The notes: a model not told the origin generated them from the letters alone. Shown: positions 25,564-34,925, numbered from the stretch's first letter. The stretch is DNA of 64,000 bases from an uncultured Bacilli bacterium (GCA_934162425.1 CAKPIS010000001.1:1-64000), one strand, 5' to 3'. Made by a program: numbers and translations.

Positions 25564-27879
25564 ATGGAAAAATATAGAGGGCTTACAACTGAAGAAGTTA
25601 AAATAAGAATTAATAAAAAATTAGTTAATTATGATACTACAACACCAAGTAAAAGTATTAAGCAAATTATTTTAGAAAATACATGTACTTTATTTAACTT
25701 TATTAATATTGTATTAGCGACACTTATTATTATGGTTAGATCATATAAGAATTTACTTTTTCTAGGAGTTGTTATATGTAATACATTAATTAGTACAATA
25801 CAAGAGATAAGAGCTAAAAAAGTAGTAGATAAATTATCTGTTATATCATCATCTAAAGTAAAAGTTATAAGAGATAATAAAAAAGTGGAAATATCTGTTA
25901 ATGATATAGTATTAGATGATCTTGCTATATATAATTTAGGTAATCAAATAGTAACTGATTCTACTATAATTAGTGGTACTTGTGAAGTTAATGAATCATT
26001 TATTACAGGAGAAGCTAAAACAGTATATAAAAAGGAAGGAGACACTCTTTTATCTGGTAGTTTTATAGTATCTGGTAGTGTTGAGGCTAAAGTTATACAT
26101 ATAGGTTTAGATAATTATACATCAATTATTTCACATGATGCTAAGGAAATGAAAAAAGAAATTAATTCACAAATAATGCGTTCTTTAAATAAAATAGTTA
26201 AATATGTATCAATTGCACTTATTCCAATTGGAATATTACTTTTACTAAAACAGTTTTCAATACCTACTAATACTACGCGTGATGCAATTGTATCAGTTGT
26301 TGCAGCAATAGTTGGTATGATACCAGAAGGATTAATACTTTTAGTTTCAACAGTACTTGCAATAAGTACCCTAAAATTATCTAAATATAATGTATTAGTT
26401 CAAGATTTATATGCCATAGAAACATTAGCTAGAGTAGATACGTTATGCCTAGATAAGACAGGTACATTAACACAAGGAAAAATGGAAATAGCTGATGTAA
26501 TTTCTCTTGATAAATACAAAATAAATGAAATAGATGAAGCATTAGAGATAATATCTACTAATTTAGATGATAATAATCCAACGTTTTTAGCATTAAATAA
26601 TAAGTATGGTAATAATTCTAAGATTAAGGCAGTATCAAAGATACCATTTTCATCTGATAGAAAGTATTCTGGGGTAATACTAAAAGATAAATCATATATA
26701 ATGGGAGCTCCTGAGTTTGTATTAGAAGAAAAATATGATAAATATAAGAAGAAAATAGAAACTTATTCAGAAGAAAACAGGGTTTTAGTGCTAGTTAAAG
26801 CTACTCCTTCACTAGAAAATAAAGAAGCTATGGCACTTATCTTGATACATGATAAGATAAGAAAAGAATCTATTAGTACGTTAAATTATTTTATGGAAAA
26901 TGATTGTGATATAAAAATAATATCTGGAGATAGTCCATCGACTATTAAAAGTGTTGCAAAAAGTGTAGGACTTGATATAAAAGGTGTATTTGATGCAAGA
27001 TGTATTAATGAAGATACTAACTTAAATTTAATAGTAGAAGAAAATAATATTTTTGCAAGAGTAAAACCAGAGCAAAAAAGAATGTTAATTAGAGCCCTTA
27101 AAAATAATGGACATGTAGTTGCAATGACAGGTGATGGAGTAAATGATGTATTAGCACTTAAAGAATCAGATTGTGGAGTAGCTATGAACGATGGAACAGA
27201 TGCAGCAAGAAATGTTTCAGAACTTGTTTTACTTGATTCTAACTTTGATTCAATGAGGGAAGTTGTAAAAGAAGGAAGAAGAACAATTAATAACGTAGAA
27301 AGATCAGCATCATTATTTTTATCAAAAACTATTTATGCATCTTTATTAGCTGTATTATTCTTATTTATAAATTATAAATATCCATTTGAACCAATACAAA
27401 TGTCATTAATTAGTAGTTTAACTATAGGAATGCCAGCATTTATACTAGCATTAGAACCTAACTTAGATAGGGTAAATGGTAAATTTTTAATAAACGTAAT
27501 AAAAAAATCTATACCAAGTGGTATTACTACGGTAATTAATATAATACTTATTATGCTACTTTCTTGCTTTGTTAGTATATCTAAAAGTGAAGTATCAACT
27601 ATAGCAGTTATTCTAACAAGCTATACAGCTGTTTTATTAATTTATAAGATAAGTAAGCCACTTAATTTACTTAGAAAAAGTTTGTTAATAACAATAATAA
27701 CTTTATTTTTAATAGCATTTATAATTCCTCAAGGAAGAGATTTATATTCTCTTACCATACTAAAGCCTAATGCTATATTAATACTTATATTTTTAATATA
27801 TGCAAGTACTAAGATATTTAAATTATTTGATAAATTAATAGAAAAACTAATTAAAGAAAAACCTTGGTGGTTTTCATAA
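25564..27879 (+). CDS. Cation-transporting P-type ATPase
   Basis: 771 residues. All P-type hallmarks are present: the actuator loop FITGEAKTV, the M4 motif MIPEGLILLVS, the phosphorylation site DKTGTLT with Asp297, the nucleotide-binding KYSGVILKDK region, and the hinge AMTGDGVNDVLALKESDCG. Membrane helices flank the actuator domain, and at least four more follow the hinge. No N-terminal metal-binding CxxC is present, arguing against a heavy-metal type. PEGL in M4 is typical of Ca2+/Mg2+/Mn2+-type pumps, and the size is close to the streptococcal CaxP/Exp7 group. The ion is inferred, not shown. Expressed from its own extended -10 promoter. Confidence 0.92.
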   Translation: MEKYRGLTTEEVKIRINKKLVNYDTTTPSKSIKQIILENTCTLFNFINIVLATLIIMVRSYKNLLFLGVVICNTLISTIQEIRAKKVVDKLSVISSSKVKVIRDNKKVEISVNDIVLDDLAIYNLGNQIVTDSTIISGTCEVNESFITGEAKTVYKKEGDTLLSGSFIVSGSVEAKVIHIGLDNYTSIISHDAKEMKKEINSQIMRSLNKIVKYVSIALIPIGILLLLKQFSIPTNTTRDAIVSVVAAIVGMIPEGLILLVSTVLAISTLKLSKYNVLVQDLYAIETLARVDTLCLDKTGTLTQGKMEIADVISLDKYKINEIDEALEIISTNLDDNNPTFLALNNKYGNNSKIKAVSKIPFSSDRKYSGVILKDKSYIMGAPEFVLEEKYDKYKKKIETYSEENRVLVLVKATPSLENKEAMALILIHDKIRKESISTLNYFMENDCDIKIISGDSPSTIKSVAKSVGLDIKGVFDARCINEDTNLNLIVEENNIFARVKPEQKRMLIRALKNNGHVVAMTGDGVNDVLALKESDCGVAMNDGTDAARNVSELVLLDSNFDSMREVVKEGRRTINNVERSASLFLSKTIYASLLAVLFLFINYKYPFEPIQMSLISSLTIGMPAFILALEPNLDRVNGKFLINVIKKSIPSGITTVINIILIMLLSCFVSISKSEVSTIAVILTSYTAVLLIYKISKPLNLLRKSLLITIITLFLIAFIIPQGRDLYSLTILKPNAILILIFLIYASTKIFKLFDKLIEKLIKEKPWWFS

Positions 27880-27882
27880 AAA

Positions 27883-28065
27883 GTGTATAAAGATAGTGAT
27901 AATAAGAAGTATTATCTATATGATTGGTTAGAAGTTCAAAAAAACTCTAATTTATCTGAAAGTAGATATAAATTATTAAACACTTTAGATTTAAATTGGA
28001 ACTGTAACAAAAGTGTTAAATATGTAGATGAATATACAAATAAAAATATACAAAAATGTATTTAA
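27883..28065 (+). pseudogene. Decayed fragment of an HA-domain protein
   Basis: The 60-residue open frame has no ribosome site and starts 3 bp after the ATPase stop. Its translation YLYDWLEVQKNSNLSESRYK then LLNTLDLNWN matches the second half of one HA repeat in the protein at 21220-22491 (FNLYSWLGTQR, then LLDKLYMDW). It looks like the remnant of a second HA-repeat gene whose 5' part is gone. Confidence 0.55.
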
Positions 28066-28073
28066 AATATTAA

Positions 28074-28102
28074 TTGAAATATAATAAATAGTGTGTTATA
28101 AT
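28074..28102 (+). promoter_or_regulatory. Promoter of the metG T-box transcript
   Basis: -35 TTGAAA (28074-28079), 17 bp, -10 TATAAT (28097-28102), with extended TG at 28094-28095. Confidence 0.75.
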
Positions 28103-28119
28103 TTATCTTGTAAAAGGGC

Positions 28120-28340
28120 AATGAAGGAAAGAAAGAGGTAAAACTACTTATAAGAGAGCGTATAAATGGTGAAAGTACGTAGTAGATAATAACTATATAA
28201 ATGGTTCTGGAGCTTTTTAATTGAATAATTAGATTAAAACGGTAGCAACGTTATAGCTTTAAAGTGTATGCTATTATTAGTATAAATTAAGGTGGTACCG
28301 TGGGTTATAACTCATCCTTTTATTAGGATGAGTTTTTATT
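28120..28340 (+). promoter_or_regulatory. T-box riboswitch upstream of nudix-metG
   Basis: The core AAGGTGGTACCGTGG is at 28289-28303. The terminator pairs AACTCATCCT (28309-28318) with AGGATGAGTT (28325-28334), then T-rich. Stem I is probably closed by AGAGAG (about 28153-28158) and CTTTTT. The specifier is not clear: AUG (Met) occurs at 28201-28203, but the triplets closest to the closing stem read UGG or GGA. Context argues for Met. Confidence 0.85.
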
Positions 28341-28361
28341 TTAAAAAGAGGTGTATAAAAA

Positions 28362-28799
28362 ATGAAAGACAATAAAATGCCAGGGGTTGGACTTGGAGTA
28401 ATGATATTAAATGATGAAGATAAAGTACTTCTTATTTTAAGAAATAGTGATGCCACTTTAGCTGATAGTGATATGAGATTAGAAGGCACTTGGACACTTC
28501 CAGCTGGAAAGGTAAAGTACAAAGAAAGTTTATTTTCGGCTGCTAAAAGAAAAGTAAAAGAAGAAGTTAATCTAGATATAGATAATATAAAAGTTATATC
28601 AATAGCTGATGATATAAATGAATATGCACACTTTTTAACGATAGGTCTTTTAGCAGGAAATTATAAAGGAAATATTGATTTAGGAAGTACAATGGAACAT
28701 GTAGATTATAAGTTTTATGATTTAGATAATTTACCAGTTAATTTATGTGAACCAAGTAAAAAAATAATTAATAATTATAAAAGTGGTAAAATATATTAA
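28362..28799 (+). CDS. Nudix hydrolase
   Basis: 145 residues; ATG after AAAGAGGTG. The Nudix box reads GKVKYKESLFSAAKRKVKEE then VNL. It keeps Gly, the first Glu, Arg and the EE pair of GX5EX7REUXEEXGU, but has Lys for the Glu after Arg and Asn for the late Gly. The catalytic EE is present, so activity is likely. The N-terminal GVGLGVMILNDEDKVLLILR and the WTLPAGKV approach match ADP-ribose/nucleotide pyrophosphatases. It lies between the T-box and metG with a 15-bp gap to metG, so it is induced together with the synthetase. Confidence 0.88.
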   Translation: MKDNKMPGVGLGVMILNDEDKVLLILRNSDATLADSDMRLEGTWTLPAGKVKYKESLFSAAKRKVKEEVNLDIDNIKVISIADDINEYAHFLTIGLLAGNYKGNIDLGSTMEHVDYKFYDLDNLPVNLCEPSKKIINNYKSGKIY

Positions 28800-28814
28800 G
28801 GAGAGTGAAGAAAT

Positions 28815-30362
28815 ATGGAAAAGAAAAAATATTATATTACAACTGCTATTGCATATACATCAGGTAAGCCTCATATAGGAAATACATATGAAATAGTTTT
28901 GGCAGATGCTATAGCAAGATATAAAAGACAAAAAGGTTTTGATGTGTACTTTCAAACAGGTACTGATGAACACGGAGAAAAAATAGAATTAAAAGCAAAA
29001 GAAAAAGGAATAACTCCTAAAGAATTCGTTGATTCTGTTGCAAGTGAAATAAAAAGAATTTGGGATGTTATGAATACATCTTATGATAAATTTGTTAGAA
29101 CAACAGATCCAAATCATGAAAAAATAGTTCAAAAAATATTTGATAAAATGTATAATAATGGTGATATTTATAAGGGAGAGTATTCTGGCCTTTATTGCAC
29201 ACCTTGTGAAAGCTTTTGGACTGAAAGTCAATTAGTAAATGGTAAATGCCCTGACTGCGGAAGAGAAGTAGAAGAAAAAAAAGAAGAAGCTTACTTCTTT
29301 AAACTTTCTAAATATCAAGATAGGTTAGTAGACTATATAGAATCTCATCCGGATTTTATACAACCTGAATCAAGAAAAAATGAAATGCTTAATAATTTTA
29401 TTAAACCTGGTCTTCAAGATTTATGTGTATCTAGGACTTCATTTGATTGGGGAATTAAAGTGGATATAGATCCTAAACATATAGTATATGTTTGGCTTGA
29501 TGCACTAACTAACTACATAACTAATATTGGTTATGATCCAGATGGATCATCAGATGACTTTAATAAATGGTGGCCTGCAGACTTACACTTAATTGGAAAA
29601 GATATAATAAGATTTCATACTATCTACTGGCCATGTTTCTTATGGTCTTTAGGCTTAGAACTTCCAAAAAAAGTATTTGGTCATCCATGGCTACTTACTA
29701 ATAATGATAAAATAGGTAAATCAAGAGGTAATGCAATATATGCAGATGATTTAGTAGATTTATTTGGAGTAGATGCTGTAAGATATTATGTACTTCATGA
29801 AATACCATTTGCAAACGATGGTAATTTAACTTATGAATTATTAATAGAAAGAACTAATGCTGATTTAGCTAATACTTTAGGGAATTTAGTTAATAGAACA
29901 ATATCAATGGCTAATAAATATTTTAATGGAATAGTAGTTAATAAAAACGTTAGGGAAGATATTGATAACGAATTAATAAATATGATAAATGATTTAGATG
30001 GCAAAGTAGATAAGAGAATGGATAGATTAGAAATAGGATTTGCATTAGATGAAATATTTGAAGTTTTAAGAAGAAGTAATAAATATATTGATGAGACTAT
30101 GCCTTGGCAACTTGCAAAAGATGATACTAAAACAGATAGATTACAAACCGTATTATATAACTTACTTGAATCTATTAGAGTATGTGCTTACTTTTTAAAA
30201 CCATTTTTACCAGATACATCAGATAAAGTATTTAAACAATTAAATATAAATGATTTATCAAATAAGTTTAATTTAAATAATACATATGAGGGTATGATTC
30301 CAGAAGTATTATTTCAAAGAATAGATAAAGAAAAAAAGTTAGCAGAAATAGAAAATAAATAG
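28815..30362 (+). CDS. metG: Methionyl-tRNA synthetase
   Basis: 515 residues, ATG after AAGGAGAGTG. Class I core: TTAIAYTSGKPHIGNTYEI holds the HIGH-type signature, TDEHGEK follows, and the zinc knuckle has two Cys pairs (CTPCESFW, CPDCGR). The KMSKS equivalent is KIGKSRGN. The anticodon helix bundle is present (FLWSLGLELP; ETMPWQLAKDD), but the C-terminal tRNA-binding OB-fold seen in many longer MetRS proteins is absent. It charges initiator and elongator tRNA-Met. Co-transcribed with the Nudix gene under T-box control. Confidence 0.97.
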   Translation: MEKKKYYITTAIAYTSGKPHIGNTYEIVLADAIARYKRQKGFDVYFQTGTDEHGEKIELKAKEKGITPKEFVDSVASEIKRIWDVMNTSYDKFVRTTDPNHEKIVQKIFDKMYNNGDIYKGEYSGLYCTPCESFWTESQLVNGKCPDCGREVEEKKEEAYFFKLSKYQDRLVDYIESHPDFIQPESRKNEMLNNFIKPGLQDLCVSRTSFDWGIKVDIDPKHIVYVWLDALTNYITNIGYDPDGSSDDFNKWWPADLHLIGKDIIRFHTIYWPCFLWSLGLELPKKVFGHPWLLTNNDKIGKSRGNAIYADDLVDLFGVDAVRYYVLHEIPFANDGNLTYELLIERTNADLANTLGNLVNRTISMANKYFNGIVVNKNVREDIDNELINMINDLDGKVDKRMDRLEIGFALDEIFEVLRRSNKYIDETMPWQLAKDDTKTDRLQTVLYNLLESIRVCAYFLKPFLPDTSDKVFKQLNINDLSNKFNLNNTYEGMIPEVLFQRIDKEKKLAEIENK

Positions 30363-30382
30363 TAGAGAACAATAGATAATTT

Positions 30383-30730
30383 ATGGAAGTATTTAAGAAA
30401 AAGATAATATCGCTAGCCCTTTCTGGAGCATTATTAACATCACTTACTAGTTGCTCATCAGAAAAACTTTTAACAAATAAAGAGGATAATAGTAATACTT
30501 ATAATTATGCAGCGGTCATTATAAATGATGATAATGCTTTAGTATTTTTAAATGACTATTATATGTATGATAATCAGTATGGAGAAAAATATATTGATTA
30601 TAAAAATGATAAATTCTATGTAGAAAACATATGTAAAATAAATTATGTTGATAAAGAAGATTTAGAAGTTAAAGTTAAAAAGTTAGTGGGCAAAGATGGT
30701 AATATAAGTTACTATGATGAAGAAAAATAA
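30383..30730 (+). CDS. Small lipoprotein, unknown
   Basis: 115 residues. The N-terminus is a type II signal peptide: FKKKIISLALSGALLTSL followed by the lipobox LTSC with Cys24. The mature part is small, Tyr/Asp-rich (YYMYDNQYGEKYIDYKND) and without recognised domain. The ribosome site is weak (AGAGAAC). It follows metG by 20 bp and could be read through from it. The next gene, a lytic transglycosylase, is also an envelope protein but has its own promoter. Confidence 0.7.
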   Translation: MEVFKKKIISLALSGALLTSLTSCSSEKLLTNKEDNSNTYNYAAVIINDDNALVFLNDYYMYDNQYGEKYIDYKNDKFYVENICKINYVDKEDLEVKVKKLVGKDGNISYYDEEK

Positions 30731-30769
30731 ATAGAATGTAAACGATTTGTAAATATAAAATATAAAAAG

Positions 30770-30799
30770 TTGTATTAAAATGTTTATAAATGTTATAAT
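30770..30799 (+). promoter_or_regulatory. Promoter of the lytic transglycosylase gene
   Basis: -35 TTGTAT (30770-30775), 18 bp, -10 TATAAT (30794-30799) preceded by TGT (extended -10). Confidence 0.6.
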
Positions 30800-30816
30800 C
30801 ATAATAGGTGATGATT

Positions 30817-32043
30817 ATGCGTGAGACATATGATACAACTTTTTATTATGAAGGTGGTACTTTAAAAGCAAAGACTAAACTTTATCAAAATGGAAAACCA
30901 CCAAGAAGTATACTTTTATCTGCTGATGCTGCATCAGATCTTATAGAATCAATGAGAAAAGAAAAAAGTAAAGTTAAATCAGTAAGATTTGAAGAAGATG
31001 ACTTAATAGCTAGATTTGAAGGATTTAGAGTTACCCTTCATAATAGAAAACGTTTTAAAGTTGATGATAGATTTAACTTTTTATTTGAACTAGTTAAAAA
31101 GAAAAAGATAGATAGAAATGGTTTAGGTAAAAAGTTAATGGCTATTGGACTTTCTGCAGCTGTTTTAATTAGTGCAGGAGTTACAGTTAAAAATTTAATC
31201 AAGAAGCAAAAAAATACAAATGATGATACTACCACCAGTTATTCTGATGAAGTGTATGATAAATACGTAAAGACAAATAAAGATGAAATAACTACAAGTG
31301 AACTTACTGGGTATACAAATAAAGAAGATGTAAGTACTTTAAAAGAAGATACTATAGAAACAAAAAAGACAGTTAAAACAGAAGCATCATCTAATAATGG
31401 TTCTAGTTCTAATAATAATGGTAATAATAGCTCTAAAGCAGAAGATGATATAATAGATAGTAATATAGATCATGGATCTTTATCTGATAGTGAAAAGGCT
31501 GAAAAAACAAGAAATTTATATGGAGACATAATAGAAAAATATTGTAATATGTATGGTCTTGATAGTAATGTAATATGTGCTATTGCAACGCAGGAAAGAG
31601 GAGTTCACTCTGACTCTGTTGATGAAGGCGGTGCAATTGGTCTTATGCAAATACAAGTATCTGTATGGACACATGAAACAATAAATGCATATAATTATGA
31701 AACGGAAAAAACAGATGAAATATATATATCTTTAGATGATTTAAGAGAAGTTGACTTTAATATAAAAGTGGGATGTGCTATATTTCAAAATTATTTAAAA
31801 TTAATGGATGGTAATTATCTTGCAGCAATTCAGTGTTATAATATGGGAGATGGTGCAATGCGTTCTATACTTAATGAGTATTCTTATTCTACTGGAAGAA
31901 GTGTTGATGAAATATTAAAAGATACAGGAGATTTAGGTTGGATGGAATATAGAAGTGGTGGTTATGCTGGAGATCCTAATTATATTGAAAACGTAATGAG
32001 ATATTACGAAGGTAATAGTTTAAGTAATGCAAAAACAAGGTAA
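30817..32043 (+). CDS. Membrane-anchored SLT-type lytic transglycosylase
   Basis: 408 residues; ATG at 30817 chosen because AGGTGATGAT is its ribosome site. About 105 N-terminal residues (YDTTFYYEGGTLKAKTKLYQ ... RVTLHNRKRFKVDD) precede a single membrane segment (AIGLSAAVLISAGV), so they should be cytoplasmic; no family recognised. A Thr/Ser/Asn-rich linker then leads to the SLT domain: CAIATQERGVHSDSVDEGGA contains the catalytic Glu, followed by IGLMQIQVSVW and AAIQCYNMGDGAM. It cleaves peptidoglycan glycan strands outside the cell. The Asn/Ser linker resembles wall-spanning linkers. Confidence 0.85.
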   Translation: MRETYDTTFYYEGGTLKAKTKLYQNGKPPRSILLSADAASDLIESMRKEKSKVKSVRFEEDDLIARFEGFRVTLHNRKRFKVDDRFNFLFELVKKKKIDRNGLGKKLMAIGLSAAVLISAGVTVKNLIKKQKNTNDDTTTSYSDEVYDKYVKTNKDEITTSELTGYTNKEDVSTLKEDTIETKKTVKTEASSNNGSSSNNNGNNSSKAEDDIIDSNIDHGSLSDSEKAEKTRNLYGDIIEKYCNMYGLDSNVICAIATQERGVHSDSVDEGGAIGLMQIQVSVWTHETINAYNYETEKTDEIYISLDDLREVDFNIKVGCAIFQNYLKLMDGNYLAAIQCYNMGDGAMRSILNEYSYSTGRSVDEILKDTGDLGWMEYRSGGYAGDPNYIENVMRYYEGNSLSNAKTR

Positions 32044-32058
32044 TACTTGTTTTTTTTG
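32031..32058 (+). terminator. Rho-independent terminator overlapping the gene end
   Basis: AAAAACAAG (32031-32039) pairs with CTTGTTTTT (32046-32054). The stop codon lies in the loop and more T follow. Confidence 0.8.
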
Positions 32059-32102
32059 TTATAGTAAATTTTACATTCTCATAATATATAATAGGTGATT
32101 TT

Positions 32103-33431
32103 ATGAGAATGTGGTTTAACTCAAAATATGTGAATAATGGAGATATATTTTTAGTTAATGAAAAAAATAAGAAGTATGTAAAAGATGCAATAAAAAATAA
32201 GGCTTCTAAAATAGTAACTGAATTAGATGAAGAATTTAATATTAAAACAGAAAAAACAGATGATATTATAAAATACTTTTATGAATATTATTATGATAAG
32301 ATTAAAGATCTAAAACTAATTGGAATAACTGGTACTAATGGTAAAACAACTACTTGTTATTTAATATATCAAATGCTTAATATGCAAGGCATAAAAACAT
32401 CTTATATAGGAACTATAGGCTATTATGTAGGTGATACCAAAGTTATACTTAATAATACAACACCTAGTATGGATGTTATATATAATTTATTATTAGATTC
32501 AAGCATTTATGGATGCAAATATACCGTTATGGAAGTATCTAGTCATGCCTTAAAACAAAATAGATTATATGGTCTTTTATTTGATGCTATAGGTGTAACT
32601 AATATAACCATGGATCACTTAGATTATCATAAAACTATGAATGATTACATAAATTCAAAGAAAAAAATAGTTAATATGTTACGAAATAAAAAAATATGTG
32701 TATTAAATAAAAAAGATAAGTATTATAAAGAATTTATAAATGATAAAAATAACAATCATATAATTGGAAAAGATATTAAAATTAAAAAAATTATAAATAG
32801 ACTAGATAAAACTATTTTATATATAAAAGAAAATAAAAATATAACTAGGTTTAATCTATCTTTAATAGGAAAATTTAATTGTTATAATTATTTGATGGCT
32901 TATGAAATAGTTAAAACTTTAGGTTATATGAATGAAGTAATAATTAATAATAGTTATTTATTAAAAGAACCACCTGGTAGAATGCAGCTTATTAAATATA
33001 ATACTAATTCTATATTTGTAGATTATGCTCATACTCCAGATGCTGTTTTAAATGTTTTAAAGACGGTAAATAAAATTAAGAATAAAGGTGTTATTACTAT
33101 AATAGGTTGTGGTGGTAATAGAGATTCAGGTAAAAGACCTATAATGGCTAAAGTGGCATGTAAGAATTCATCGTATGTAATATTTACTAATGATAACCCT
33201 AGATATGAAGATGAACAATTAATAATGAAAGATATGTTAAAAGGTGCAAAAGATAATTATGAGGTTATATATGATAGAAGAAGTGCAATTAGAAAAGGAA
33301 TTAGTTTGTTAAATAAAAATATGGTTTTATTAATATTAGGAAAAGGACATGAAACTTATCAGATAATTGGTGATACAAAGTATGATTTTTCTGATTACAA
33401 AGAAGTTAAAAAAGTAATAAAAAAATATTGA
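32103..33431 (+). CDS. murE: UDP-MurNAc-tripeptide synthetase MurE, meso-DAP type
   Basis: 442 residues, ATG after AGGTGAT. Mur ligase order: a shortened N-terminal UDP-binding domain, the P-loop GITGTNGKTTT (74-84), TMDHLDYH in the central domain, and the C-terminal domain with GRMQLI, DYAHTPDA and GCGGNRDSGKRPIM. Residues 364-367 are DNPR, the signature that selects meso-diaminopimelate; Lys-adding enzymes differ here. It therefore predicts DAP-type peptidoglycan. It is about 45 residues shorter than the usual MurE because the N-terminal domain is reduced. Stands outside a mur cluster. Confidence 0.9.
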   Translation: MRMWFNSKYVNNGDIFLVNEKNKKYVKDAIKNKASKIVTELDEEFNIKTEKTDDIIKYFYEYYYDKIKDLKLIGITGTNGKTTTCYLIYQMLNMQGIKTSYIGTIGYYVGDTKVILNNTTPSMDVIYNLLLDSSIYGCKYTVMEVSSHALKQNRLYGLLFDAIGVTNITMDHLDYHKTMNDYINSKKKIVNMLRNKKICVLNKKDKYYKEFINDKNNNHIIGKDIKIKKIINRLDKTILYIKENKNITRFNLSLIGKFNCYNYLMAYEIVKTLGYMNEVIINNSYLLKEPPGRMQLIKYNTNSIFVDYAHTPDAVLNVLKTVNKIKNKGVITIIGCGGNRDSGKRPIMAKVACKNSSYVIFTNDNPRYEDEQLIMKDMLKGAKDNYEVIYDRRSAIRKGISLLNKNMVLLILGKGHETYQIIGDTKYDFSDYKEVKKVIKKY

Positions 33432-33485
33432 AATACGAATGAATGTTTGATATAATTTTACTGATAATAAAATATGGAGGTACTT

Positions 33486-34388
33486 ATGTCAAACTGGGAT
33501 AAAGAATATTTAAAATTATGTAAAGAAATACTTGAAAATGGTAAAAGGGTTAAAAATAGAACAGGTATTGATTCTATAAAGATTCCATCATATCATTTTC
33601 ATTTTGATTTAGGAGAGGAGTTTCCTGTTTTAACTACAAAGCATCTATTTTTAAGACAAGCTTTTCTTGAAATGTTATGGATATATCAAGCTAAAAGTAA
33701 TGATGTTAGATGGCTTAAAGATAGAAATGTTCATATATGGGATGAATGGGAGATAGATTCTAATGGTAAGTGGAAGGCTTATCAAAATGTATTAGATTCT
33801 AACGGCAGATTAGTTAAAAAAGAAGTTATAAAGGATTTTGGACGTGAGTATGCTCATACAATTGGTACAGCATATGGATACATAGTAAATAAGTTTAATT
33901 TAATTGATAATTTAATAGAAAAAATAAAGAATAATCCAACTGATAGACGTATGGTAATGAGTTTATGGCAAGATGAATATTTAGATACTGCTGTGTTACC
34001 ATCTTGTGTTTGGTCAAGTGAATGGGATGTAACTGATGGTAAATTAAATGCTTGGGTTCATCAAAGAAGTTCTGATGTGCCTCTTGGATTACCTTTTAAT
34101 GTTTCACAATATGCACTTCTTTTAAATATGCTAGCTAAAACATGTAATTTAGAAGTTGGTACATTAGATTGGAGTATAAAAGATGCTCATATCTATGTTA
34201 ATCAAGTAGATGGAATAAAAGAACAAATTAGAAGAATGGATGAATTAGGAGATTTTGATGCACCAACTCTTTGGCTTAATCCTGAAGTAAAGAATTTTTT
34301 TGACTATGATAATTCTAAGGATTTAAAAGATGTTAAAATATTAAATTATAAACATCATGATAAAATAAAATTTCCAATTGCACAGTAG
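33486..34388 (+). CDS. thyA: Thymidylate synthase
   Basis: 300 residues; ATG at 33486, since GGAGGT (33475-33480) is its ribosome site, not part of the coding region. It converts dUMP to dTMP with methylene-THF. Seen: the phosphate-binding Arg region (GKRVKNRTGIDS), the active-site Cys174 in AVLPSCVWSSEWDV, and QRSSDVPLGLPFNVSQYALL, which is nearly invariant in the family. The residue after the Cys is Val where most ThyA have His. DHFR follows 7 bp downstream, the classic dTMP-folate pairing. Confidence 0.96.
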   Translation: MSNWDKEYLKLCKEILENGKRVKNRTGIDSIKIPSYHFHFDLGEEFPVLTTKHLFLRQAFLEMLWIYQAKSNDVRWLKDRNVHIWDEWEIDSNGKWKAYQNVLDSNGRLVKKEVIKDFGREYAHTIGTAYGYIVNKFNLIDNLIEKIKNNPTDRRMVMSLWQDEYLDTAVLPSCVWSSEWDVTDGKLNAWVHQRSSDVPLGLPFNVSQYALLLNMLAKTCNLEVGTLDWSIKDAHIYVNQVDGIKEQIRRMDELGDFDAPTLWLNPEVKNFFDYDNSKDLKDVKILNYKHHDKIKFPIAQ

Positions 34389-34395
34389 GTAAAAT

Positions 34396-34887
34396 ATGAA
34401 TAAATTAATCATGATAGCTGCCGTTGGTAAAAATAGGGAATTAGGCTATAAAAATAATTTAATATGGAGATTAAAAGAAGATATGATGCATTTTAAAAAT
34501 ACTACTATTAATCATCATGTACTGATGGGAGAAAATACTTATATTTCTTTAGAAAAACCACTTCCAAATAGAATTAATATGGTTTTATCTAATAGTGGTA
34601 AAAAGTATCCTGATGATGTTTTAGTATTTAATAGCATAGAAGAGTTTGATAATAAAAGAAAAGATATAAAAGATGATATATACATAATTGGAGGAGCTAG
34701 TATATATAAAGAATTTATAGATAAATGTGATATTTTATTACTTACTAATATTAATGATACTACTAAATTTTGTGATGTTTATTTTCCAGAGTTTAATAAA
34801 GAAAATTATACTCTAGAGGTAATTAAAGAATCAAAAGATTCTAATCCAAGTTTTTCTATTGTTAAATATATTAAGAAAGATAAATAA
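34396..34887 (+). CDS. dfrA: Dihydrofolate reductase
   Basis: 163 residues; ribosome site within the end of thyA (AGTAGGT). It regenerates tetrahydrofolate used by ThyA. Family signs: IAAVGKNRELGYKNNLIWRL (the usual IGxxxxLPW loop appears as GYKNNLIW), MGENTYISL, RINMVLSNS and YIIGGASIYKEFI. Co-transcribed with thyA. No sign of a fused domain. Confidence 0.95.
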   Translation: MNKLIMIAAVGKNRELGYKNNLIWRLKEDMMHFKNTTINHHVLMGENTYISLEKPLPNRINMVLSNSGKKYPDDVLVFNSIEEFDNKRKDIKDDIYIIGGASIYKEFIDKCDILLLTNINDTTKFCDVYFPEFNKENYTLEVIKESKDSNPSFSIVKYIKKDK

Positions 34888-34925
34888 TTATTTAATAATT
34901 TTTAATTTTATATAAAAAGAATTAA

